From NCBI RefSeq assembly GCF_002127585.1, contig NZ_NEGZ01000027.1, forward strand, positions 1 through 48,265: a stretch of 48,265 nucleotides of DNA, given 5' to 3'. Below the pieces are notes generated by a model. That model was given only the letters and a program-made list of their open reading frames with translations. It searched no databases and had not been told where the DNA came from. This stretch comes from Janthinobacterium sp. GW458P (lineage in GTDB: Bacteria; Pseudomonadota; Gammaproteobacteria; Burkholderiales; Burkholderiaceae_D). This document shows, in pieces, positions 1 to 7,293 of the stretch (positions within the stretch are counted from its first letter, which is position 1; each line of letters begins with the position of its first letter). The translations under genes were made by a program, and so were the position numbers.

Positions 1-782
1 AAACCGTGACGCTGGGCGCATTGAGCGGCGCATTCAGTGACAAGAATGCCGGCAACGGCAAGACCGTGGCCGTGAGCGGCGGCCAGCTGGGCGACGGCAC
101 AGGCCTGGCGGCGAACTACAGCGTGAATGCGCCCGCCAGCGTGACGGCGGCCATCACGCCGAAGCCTGTTAGCGTGAGCGGTCTCGCCGTTGCCGATAAA
201 ACGGCTGATGGCACGACGGCGGCGACGATTTCAACGCCAGGAACGCTTGCAGGGCTCGTCGCCAACGATATCATTAACCTCGATGCCACGTCGGCCACGG
301 CGAAATTCGCACAGTCAGCCCCCGGTATTGCCATTCCGGTCAGCGTCACTGGTCTCACGTTGATCGGTGCCGATGCCGGCAACTACGTCATGCCTGCGTC
401 AAGCTCAAGCACAGGCAGCATATTGACGGCACCGGCCCGGGAAAACTCATCTGCTACTGCCGCAGCGGCGACGATCACGCCGCAGGCGGTAGGTATTGCG
501 TCGTCGTTTGTCGCGCCCGCGGTAGGCGGGCTGGCTTATGTCGCCGTGGCTGAAAGCGTGACCGCGCCGCAGTCAGGCACAGCGCAGACTGCTATGGGCG
601 GGGAGGCCGGTGCCAATGCAGCACCGGCCAGCACCCCGCAGCGTCGCCAATCGTCGAGCCAAGGTGCAGGTGCCAACCGTGATGTCAAGTATCTCGATGT
701 GATGGTCGTATCTGGCGGCATCCGCATGCCTGCCAGCGCAAGCAGCGATACCGACAACTCCCCGGCGCCGAACAGTCTTTGA
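1..782 (+). CDS. YDG-domain filamentous-haemagglutinin-like exoprotein, C-terminal part
   Basis: The reading frame is open from the window edge, so this is the 3' end of a larger gene. The visible ~260 residues begin inside one Gly/Ala/Ser/Thr-rich repeat and continue through a second that starts KPVSVSGLAVADKTADGTTA and ends GADAGNYVMP. This is the YDG-type repeat of large secreted adhesins and haem-utilisation exoproteins. The last ~110 residues are low-complexity (Ala, Ser, Gln, Gly), apart from a short hydrophobic patch near DVKYLDVMVVSGGIRMP. Proteins of this type are secreted by a dedicated outer-membrane TpsB transporter, and such a gene follows only 23 bp downstream. The family call is good. 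Adhesion or another specific role is inferred from the family, and the N-terminal TPS secretion domain lies outside the window. Confidence 0.75.
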   Translation, partial: TVTLGALSGAFSDKNAGNGKTVAVSGGQLGDGTGLAANYSVNAPASVTAAITPKPVSVSGLAVADKTADGTTAATISTPGTLAGLVANDIINLDATSATAKFAQSAPGIAIPVSVTGLTLIGADAGNYVMPASSSSTGSILTAPARENSSATAAAATITPQAVGIASSFVAPAVGGLAYVAVAESVTAPQSGTAQTAMGGEAGANAAPASTPQRRQSSSQGAGANRDVKYLDVMVVSGGIRMPASASSDTDNSPAPNSL

Positions 783-805
783 CACACCCTGATCATGAGT
801 ACGCC

Positions 806-2461
806 ATGAAGCATTCATCCACTCTTTTGCCGATGACGCTGTTCGTCACGACCTGCATGCCCGCGCTTGCCCAGCAAGTGCCTGACGCGGGCACACTGCT
901 GCAGGAAAATGCGCGTACGCTGCCGCAGCCGACCAGCCGCGCGGCACCCACGCTGCGCGTGCTGCCTGCGCCTCAACCGGCGCAACAGGTTTCCGGTGGC
1001 ATGCAAATAACGCTGCAGCGCGTGACGATAAACGGCAACACACAGATCCCGAGTACGGAGCTGCTCGCCGGCCTTGGCCCTGTCACTGGCAAGACATATG
1101 ACTTCGCCGGCCTGTCCGCGCTCGCCACCCACATTACCTCCCGTTACCAGCAGGCCGGCTATCCATTCGCGCGAGCTTACCTGCCACAACAGGACCTGTC
1201 CGCTGGCGAACTGCGCATCGAGATCCTCGAAGGTCGCTATGGTCTTGTGCAGGCGACAGGTGATGGAGCATTGACGTCAGGGGCGCAAGGCTTCCTGTCG
1301 GCACTGCCGAAGGGCACCTTGATCGAGGCGCATATGCTGGAGCGCACGACCCTGCTATTGAACGATCAGCCAGGCATTGTCACGGCGCCGCTGATGCGCC
1401 CTGGAAAGGAGGTCGGCACCGGCGACTTGATCGTCGATGTGCAAAGGGACCATCGCTATAAGGGGGAAGCGGGGCTAGACAATTTTGGTACGCGGGCGAC
1501 TGGCCGCATGCGTCTCCACGCGAGCCTGGATGCCGACAGTCCGTTCATGCTCGGTGATCAGCTTTCCCTGCAGGCGCTATATACGGATGCCCAAATGTGG
1601 TTCGGATCGGTGGCGTATGCGGCACCGCTCGGCTACAGCGGCTTGCGCGGACGCGCCAGTTACACGCATTCGTACTACGAACTTGCCGGCAGCTTCGCGG
1701 CCCTCGGTGCCCGCGGCACGGCGGACGTGGCGAGCGTCGGGATGAGCTATCCCATCATCCGCTCGCAGTCGCGCAATCTGATTGTCTCGGCAAGCGTCGA
1801 CCGCAAGTCGCTGCAGGACCGCCAAGGGGCGACGTCGTCGTCCAGTGACAAGCGAAGTACAGTCGTGCCGGTCAGTGTCTCGTTTGACGTGCGCGACCAA
1901 TTCATTTACGCCGGCATCACCTACGGCGTCGTCTCGTGGGTGCATGGGCGCCTCGGACTGGATAAGGCAAGCGAGGCCATGGACAGTGCAAGCGCCCGCA
2001 CGGCCGGCGGTTTCTCCAAGCTGAACATCGATCTGGCGCGTCTTCAGTCCCTCAATAGCAAGATTGACCTCTATGGTCGCCTCTCGGTGCAGCGCGCGGG
2101 GAACAACCTCGACCCGTCTGAGAAGCTGGGCATTGGTGGCGTGAACGGTGTGCGCGCGTATCCGAACGGTGAAGCGTACGGTGACAGCGGCTGGCTGGCA
2201 CAGGCCGAGGTACGCTACACAAGCGGGGCGGCGGTGCCGTTCGTCTTCTACGATATGGGGCGAATTGACATCAGCAAGGACGCCTGGGCGAGCACGAGCA
2301 ACCGGCGCACGCTGGCCGGCACTGGCGTCGGCGTTCGGTACGCAGGCGCCGCATGGACTGGAGGCGTGACGCTGGCCTGGCGTACCCGCGGAGGGGCGTC
2401 GCAGACAGAATCGTCGACCCATACTCCGACCTTGCTGGCGAGCCTGGCGTACCGTTTTTGA
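806..2461 (+). CDS. ShlB/FhaC/HecB-family two-partner secretion transporter (TpsB)
   Basis: An outer-membrane pore that exports its partner exoprotein, presumably the YDG protein just upstream. The 551-residue product has a signal peptide (about residues 1-24, ending ALAQQ), a Pro/Gln linker, a POTRA domain (about 70-150, starting VTINGN) and a C-terminal 16-strand-type barrel ending in phenylalanine (SLAYRF). The conserved loop-6 motif is seen as GVNGVRAYPNGEAYGDSG around residue 448, so VRAY replaces the VRGY of FhaC. A TTG at 779 is in frame, but the ATG at 806 is preferred because it puts the signal peptide at the N-terminus. No strong Shine-Dalgarno is visible, so translation may depend on the preceding gene, 23 bp upstream. 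Confidence 0.9.
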   Translation: MKHSSTLLPMTLFVTTCMPALAQQVPDAGTLLQENARTLPQPTSRAAPTLRVLPAPQPAQQVSGGMQITLQRVTINGNTQIPSTELLAGLGPVTGKTYDFAGLSALATHITSRYQQAGYPFARAYLPQQDLSAGELRIEILEGRYGLVQATGDGALTSGAQGFLSALPKGTLIEAHMLERTTLLLNDQPGIVTAPLMRPGKEVGTGDLIVDVQRDHRYKGEAGLDNFGTRATGRMRLHASLDADSPFMLGDQLSLQALYTDAQMWFGSVAYAAPLGYSGLRGRASYTHSYYELAGSFAALGARGTADVASVGMSYPIIRSQSRNLIVSASVDRKSLQDRQGATSSSSDKRSTVVPVSVSFDVRDQFIYAGITYGVVSWVHGRLGLDKASEAMDSASARTAGGFSKLNIDLARLQSLNSKIDLYGRLSVQRAGNNLDPSEKLGIGGVNGVRAYPNGEAYGDSGWLAQAEVRYTSGAAVPFVFYDMGRIDISKDAWASTSNRRTLAGTGVGVRYAGAAWTGGVTLAWRTRGGASQTESSTHTPTLLASLAYRF

Positions 2462-2852
2462 GGCCGGCGAACACTTGACGCTACTTCGCCATGTTCGAGA
2501 AACGGCTCGTTGCGCGGCCGGCGAAGCGGCAGCAATGCGATTGGATTCGCGCCATGTCCGGGCAGCGGACCGGCTTGCCCCCATCTGCGCCAGGCCCCCA
2601 AATACGTGCGCGACGCGGGTGCCGGCCATGGCAACACGGTGCTTGCGACACTTACGGGCTGCGGAGATATCCCGGGCAGCGCAAGCTGCATGGCATGAGG
2701 CTGGAATGCCACAAGCGCCGGAGATTTGTAAATTGAAGTAAATAACAATGGTTCGCATTTGCTTTGCTCCTTGCAATCGTGGCATGCTTGGCATGTGCTC
2801 TCACGCTGCGGCGTAGTGCCTCATCCGTAGCGTCTCGATTATCTTTAGCCAA
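2462..2852. other. 391-bp intergenic stretch without a supported gene
   Basis: Short open frames here (for example 2475-2741) lack a ribosome-binding site and family resemblance, so I do not call them. No strong GC hairpin followed by a T run is visible after the transporter gene. The last ~110 bp are more AT-rich and probably hold the promoter of the TonB receptor gene, including a candidate Fur-like site. Confidence 0.5.
2741..2760. promoter_or_regulatory. Possible Fur box upstream of TonB receptor gene
   Basis: Read on the minus strand the site is AAATGCGAACCATTGTTATT. It matches the core AATGATAATCATTATC of the Fur consensus at about 11 of 16 positions by eye. It lies about 92 bp before the TonB-receptor start, a plausible operator position. 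The match is imperfect and was not scored with a matrix. Confidence 0.3.
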
Positions 2853-5123
2853 ATGCATAAACTTTTTTTCCATTGCCTGGCGGGCGGCAGCCTGCTCGTC
2901 TCCGGCGCCGCTGTCCAGGCGCAAACCATTACCGGTGATACCGTCGTCAAGCCGCCTGCCAAGGCGCCCGCCGTGGACGCGCCGCCGTCCGTCAGCGTGA
3001 CGGCCGAACGTCCCACGGGCCGCATCGACCGGCAAGTCTACGACGTCAAGTCCGATGTCGGCAGCAGCAACGGCACGGCAGCCGACGCCTTGAACAATGT
3101 GCCATCCGTTGCCGTCGATCCAGACGGTTCCGTGTCCCTGCGCGGCAGCAGCAATGTGCAGATATTGATCGATGGCAAGCCCTCGGCCATGCTGCAGGGC
3201 GATGCGCGCGGCGCCACCCTGAACGCCATGGCGGCCGACGATATCGAATCGGTGGAAGTGATCAACAATCCCGGCGCCCAGTTCGGCAACGAGGCGGGCG
3301 GCGGGCCTATCCTGAACCTGGTGATGCGGCGCAACCGCAAGCCGGGCGGCTTTGCCACCGTGAATGCGAATGCGGGCATTGCCGGGCGCTACAACAGCTC
3401 CGTCTCCGGCTCGTACAATGAAGGGCCGTGGGGCTACCAGGGCGGCATCAATGTGCGCCACGACGGGCGCAATTCCGTGGGCGAGGTCAGCCGTGAGCGC
3501 CTGGAACGCGGCACCGGTGCTTTCGCCCCCAGCAGCCAGCATTCCACCAGCAACGGCTTGAACGACTCGCTGGGTTTGCACGGCACCGTCAATTACAACC
3601 TGAACGCCAATGACACCCTGGCCGCCAGCGTCTCGTATAACGGGCGCAGCAACGACCAGCGCTCGCTCGACCGCTATATCAACGGTGACAGCACGGGCAG
3701 CACCATAGCCGACTATGTGCGCAGCACCGTGCGCAATGGCGACAGCCGCAACTACAGCTGGGGCGCGCGCTACGACCACAAGGGAGAATTGCCGGGCGAA
3801 ACCCTCAAGATCGACCTGCGCGTGTCGTCCTCGACCAACGAGAGCGACAGCGATTACGCCAATACCTACGCGGTCGCGCCCGTGAACGCCTACGACAGCC
3901 GCGCGCGCCAGCACAGCGAGACGGGCAACCGCATCGTCGACTTCAGCGGCGACTACGAGCGCCCGCTGGCGGGCGGCACGGCCAAGCTCGGCTACAAGGT
4001 GGCCGACAACCAGAGCAGTTTCGACACCCTGTACGCGGACATCAAGCCGGGCGGCCTGCTTGAAACCGTCAACCGCATGCGCAGCAACCGTTTCGAGATG
4101 GATGAGCGCACCGTGGCCCTGTACGGCTCCTACCAGATGCGCCTGAGCGAGCGCTGGGGCGCGCTGGCCGGCGTGCGCGCCGAATACACGGACTTGACCG
4201 TGCGCCAGATCACCAGCGGCGTCGAGGCCGGCAACAATTACGTCAACTACATTCCCAGCCTGTTCGCCACGTACAAGGTCAGCGACGAGAGCAATCTGCG
4301 CTTCAGCTATGCGCACCGCATCCGCCGCCCGAACGCGGGCGATTTGAACCCGTATGTGGTTTACCGCGACGAATTTAATGTGTCGGCCGGCAATCCGAAG
4401 CTGAAACCCACGCAGACGGATTCGTTCGAGGTCGGCTATGAAACGAAGATCGCCGGCCTGGAAAGCAGCTTGCGCGCCTACCACCGCCGCGACACGGACG
4501 CTATCGTCGATTACCGCTACTTTATCAGCGATAACGTGCTGCTGACGACGCGCGAAAACGGCGAGGGCAGCCATTCGAGCGGCCTGGAGTTCAGCGTCAG
4601 CGGCAAGCTCACGCCTTCGCTGACCCTGAACACGAGCGGCAACCTGGCGCGCAGCCAGCAGACCAGTTCCGACGACCTGGGCAACCGCAGCACGCGCACG
4701 GCCAACGCCCTGAGCGGCCGCGCGCGCCTCAATTACCAGATCGATCCGGCCAACCAGCTGCAACTGGCCTTGCAAATGCAAGGCAAGATGCTGTCGGGAC
4801 AGGGCTACCGTTCGCCGAACAATACCCTGAACCTCAGTCTACGCCACACGGTGACGCCGCAATTGAGCCTGGTCATGAATGTGACCGATGTGTTCAGCAG
4901 CAACAAGATGGAAACCGTCATCAACAGCGCTTCCCTGCGCGAGACGAGCACGCGGCGCTTCGATGGACGCATGATTTATGTGGGGCTGTCGTACCGCCTG
5001 GGCGGCGCCGCGTCGGCGGCGAAAGAGGGCGAGCGCGAACCGCGCTTCGGTCCGCCGGGCGGGCGGGGGCCAGGCGGCACGGGCGGTCCCGGCCCGGGAG
5101 GACCGGCAGGCGACGCGGGCTAG
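2853..5123 (+). CDS. TonB-dependent outer-membrane receptor with Gly/Pro-rich tail
   Basis: A ligand-gated outer-membrane transporter driven by TonB. The 756-residue product has a signal peptide (MHKLFFHCLAGG... ending VQAQ), a plug domain (about residues 50-165, including VSLRGSSNVQILIDGKPS and DIESVEVINNPGAQF) and a long beta-barrel of the OMP_b-brl_3 type. The ligand is not evident; siderophore, metal or carbohydrate uptake are all possible, and the candidate Fur site upstream would favour iron. The barrel seems to end at YVGLSYRLGG near residue 718, after which comes a ~37-residue tail rich in Gly, Pro and Arg. That is odd, since barrels normally end on an aromatic residue. The stop codon overlaps the stop of the convergent gene by 4 bp (CTAG, 5120-5123). 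Confidence 0.9.
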   Translation: MHKLFFHCLAGGSLLVSGAAVQAQTITGDTVVKPPAKAPAVDAPPSVSVTAERPTGRIDRQVYDVKSDVGSSNGTAADALNNVPSVAVDPDGSVSLRGSSNVQILIDGKPSAMLQGDARGATLNAMAADDIESVEVINNPGAQFGNEAGGGPILNLVMRRNRKPGGFATVNANAGIAGRYNSSVSGSYNEGPWGYQGGINVRHDGRNSVGEVSRERLERGTGAFAPSSQHSTSNGLNDSLGLHGTVNYNLNANDTLAASVSYNGRSNDQRSLDRYINGDSTGSTIADYVRSTVRNGDSRNYSWGARYDHKGELPGETLKIDLRVSSSTNESDSDYANTYAVAPVNAYDSRARQHSETGNRIVDFSGDYERPLAGGTAKLGYKVADNQSSFDTLYADIKPGGLLETVNRMRSNRFEMDERTVALYGSYQMRLSERWGALAGVRAEYTDLTVRQITSGVEAGNNYVNYIPSLFATYKVSDESNLRFSYAHRIRRPNAGDLNPYVVYRDEFNVSAGNPKLKPTQTDSFEVGYETKIAGLESSLRAYHRRDTDAIVDYRYFISDNVLLTTRENGEGSHSSGLEFSVSGKLTPSLTLNTSGNLARSQQTSSDDLGNRSTRTANALSGRARLNYQIDPANQLQLALQMQGKMLSGQGYRSPNNTLNLSLRHTVTPQLSLVMNVTDVFSSNKMETVINSASLRETSTRRFDGRMIYVGLSYRLGGAASAAKEGEREPRFGPPGGRGPGGTGGPGPGGPAGDAG

Positions 5124-6163
5124 GCCGCCAGCGCGATCTCGTGCAGGAAGCCGATGAAATCGTCCGTATGGAGCTCGAAGCGCCATCCGCCCGTGCCATG
5201 TTCGGCGCGGTACACGGGCAAGTCGCCGTCGATGCTTCTTTCTTCCAGGTGCACGCAGTACGGATCGCCGCCCGCATCGGCAATGACCACCAGCTTCGGC
5301 GGCCAGGCCGCGATTGTGCGCAGGCTCACGGCATGGACGGAGTAGCCGTGCTGGGCCTTCACCAGCTCGGCCGCGCCGTACAGGTGCAGGCCCCGGGGGA
5401 AGCGTTTGCCGTCGACATGTACGCGCAGCGGCGAATACCATTCCAGGAAGCGGCGGTAGATCTCCGGCAAGACCCATTGCGCGTCGATCCCGGCCATGTC
5501 CTTGGCGCTGGCGACCGTCAGCCAGTTCGACGGTTGCGCCAGGTCCTGTTCGCGCTGGCGCCGCAGCGCCAGGTTGCGCTCCAGGAAGGCGGCTGCTATT
5601 TCCAGGCGCGACAGCGGCTGGGTCAGCGTCTCATGCGTGGCGGGCGCCTTGTAGCCTGCACCGTCAGGATAGCCGTCCGCTTGCCAGGCCAGCACGGCGC
5701 TTAGTCGCAGCTGTTCCGCCTTCCAGTGGCCGGGATCGGACGGCAAGCCCTGGTCAAACGGCTGGCGGCTGAACACGGCCAGGCTCTTGATCGCCCTGGC
5801 GCGCACGTCCAGGCGCGTGGCGCCGGACGCCGCCAGCGCCACCAGCGGCGCATACGCTTCCACGCCGATACTTTTCAGCAAGCCGTCGACGGCCCGGTAG
5901 GCCAGTTCCGGCTGCCCCAGTGCCCATGCAAAAAATGCCGCATGCTGGCTGCCTTCCACCAGATGCACGATATCGCTCATCAGGAAGGCGCGCCAGTGCA
6001 GCAGCTGGCCTTCCCTTGCGTAGGCGATCAGGATGTCGAGCACGGCTTGCCGCTCGTCGGCAGCATGCTTTTTCAGCAGCCGGTCTTTCAGTTTGGAAAA
6101 CTTGACGCCGTCCGTTTCGTCAAACAGCTTGCGGTGCAGCGCGGCCAGCGGCGAGACCGCCAT
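5120..6163 (-). CDS. SUKH (SMI1/KNR4)-like domain protein with helical N-terminus
   Basis: A 347-residue soluble protein with no signal peptide. The first ~200 residues are alpha-helical and Ala/Leu-rich, suggestive of HEAT-like repeats. The C-terminal ~100 residues resemble the SUKH fold: VVIADAGGDPYCVHLEE (about 289-305), then VYRAEHGTGGWRF and a final helix ...FIGFLHEI. SUKH proteins are frequently immunity proteins against polymorphic nuclease toxins, but many are uncharacterised, and no toxin gene is visible nearby. The ATG overlaps the thyA stop codon by one base (TGATG), so the two are probably translationally coupled. The domain call is by motif only. Confidence 0.6.
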   Translation of the reverse strand: MAVSPLAALHRKLFDETDGVKFSKLKDRLLKKHAADERQAVLDILIAYAREGQLLHWRAFLMSDIVHLVEGSQHAAFFAWALGQPELAYRAVDGLLKSIGVEAYAPLVALAASGATRLDVRARAIKSLAVFSRQPFDQGLPSDPGHWKAEQLRLSAVLAWQADGYPDGAGYKAPATHETLTQPLSRLEIAAAFLERNLALRRQREQDLAQPSNWLTVASAKDMAGIDAQWVLPEIYRRFLEWYSPLRVHVDGKRFPRGLHLYGAAELVKAQHGYSVHAVSLRTIAAWPPKLVVIADAGGDPYCVHLEERSIDGDLPVYRAEHGTGGWRFELHTDDFIGFLHEIALAA

Positions 6164-7137
6164 CAGACGGCCATCGCGGCCTTGATGGGCGCGTGGTGTT
6201 CATAGCCTTCCAGCGAGAAATCCGACGGTTCGATCTTTTCCAGCCATTCCGGCTCGTACTTGCCCGTCTTGGCGTAGTCGGGCACGCGTTCGGAAATGAC
6301 GAAACGCGGCGCCGGGAACGGCGTGCGCTTGAGTTGCTCTTCCACCATGTCGAGGTGGTTTTCATAGATGTGCGCGTCGCCGATGAAATACGTGAACCAG
6401 CGCGGCGTGTAGCCGGTCAGGCGCGCCACCAGATGCAGCAGGGCGGCGCCTTCGGCGATATTGAACGGCGTGCCCAGGCCGATATCGTTGCTGCGCACAT
6501 ATAAGCACAGTGAAATTTCGCGCGTGCTGGCGTTCGGGATGAACTGGTACAGCAAGTGACAGGCGGGCAGGGCGACGGCGTCCAGCACGGCCGGATTCCA
6601 GCCGTGGAACAGGATGCGCCGGCTGCCCGGGTTCGTCATGATGGTGTCCAGGCATTCTCGCAACTGGTCGACGGCCTTGTACAGCAAGACTTTTTGCACG
6701 CCGTCTTCGACGATGGGGGCGACCAGTGTGTAACCGTTGGCTTGTGCGTCGGCAATTTGCGCCGGCTTGGCCGCGTCCAGCAATTTATATGCGGGCCATA
6801 GTCGCCACTGCACGCCGTACACGGGACCGAGGTCGTCCTCGCCCTCGCGGTAGGGGTTGGCCAGCCATTGCGCATTTTCATTGGCGTTCTGATCCCACAC
6901 CTTGCAGCCCAGCGCGCGGAATTCGGCCGCATTGCGCGAGGCGCGCAGGAAGGCGCACAATTCGCCGATCACGGATTTGAAAGCCAGTTTCTTGGTCGTC
7001 ACGGCAGGGAAATTGCCGTTAGCCAAGTCGAAACGCATCATGGCGCCCGGCACGCTCAGGGTGCGGATGCCCGTGCGGTTGTCCTGCCAGCTGCCCGTTT
7101 CGAGCACGGTCTTGATCAAATCTTGATATTGCTGCAT
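6163..7137 (-). CDS. thyA: Thymidylate synthase
   Basis: Converts dUMP to dTMP using methylene-tetrahydrofolate, in the cytoplasm. The 324-residue product shows the folate-type ThyA landmarks: [10 protein letters not shown] near the N-terminus, the nucleophile in [10 protein letters not shown] (Cys about residue 193), [14 protein letters not shown] for dUMP binding, and [11 protein letters not shown]. It is about 60 residues longer than the 264-residue E. coli enzyme. Extra sequence lies between LGPVYGVQW and the active-site cysteine ([20 protein letters not shown]...), as in the longer lactobacillus-type enzymes. The ATG at 7137 is preceded by GGAG at good spacing. The frame stays open far upstream, but that is a shadow of the divergent GGDEF gene. 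Downstream is a SUKH-like gene rather than folA. Confidence 0.95.
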   Translation of the reverse strand: MQQYQDLIKTVLETGSWQDNRTGIRTLSVPGAMMRFDLANGNFPAVTTKKLAFKSVIGELCAFLRASRNAAEFRALGCKVWDQNANENAQWLANPYREGEDDLGPVYGVQWRLWPAYKLLDAAKPAQIADAQANGYTLVAPIVEDGVQKVLLYKAVDQLRECLDTIMTNPGSRRILFHGWNPAVLDAVALPACHLLYQFIPNASTREISLCLYVRSNDIGLGTPFNIAEGAALLHLVARLTGYTPRWFTYFIGDAHIYENHLDMVEEQLKRTPFPAPRFVISERVPDYAKTGKYEPEWLEKIEPSDFSLEGYEHHAPIKAAMAV

Positions 7138-7293
7138 GTATTTCTCCAACGGTAAGGATGGTGATTGTAACGCAGGCGCGACAGGCGGGATGCGGGATAC
7201 GCACATAATTACACGCTCATATCCCCTGTAAACATGACTCTGTGGTAATTTGTGTGTCCCTAAAGAAATATAGAAACGGCAGATGCTGGCACC

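Noticed and set aside
2475-2741. Small plus-strand open frame between the transporter and TonB receptor genes
   Set aside because: No ribosome-binding site, overlapping alternatives in all frames, and arginine-rich composition typical of chance frames in GC-rich DNA.
2652-4781. 709-residue minus-strand open frame
   Set aside because: Antisense shadow of the TonB receptor gene, with Ala/Val/Arg-biased composition typical of a high-GC complementary frame and no recognisable domain.
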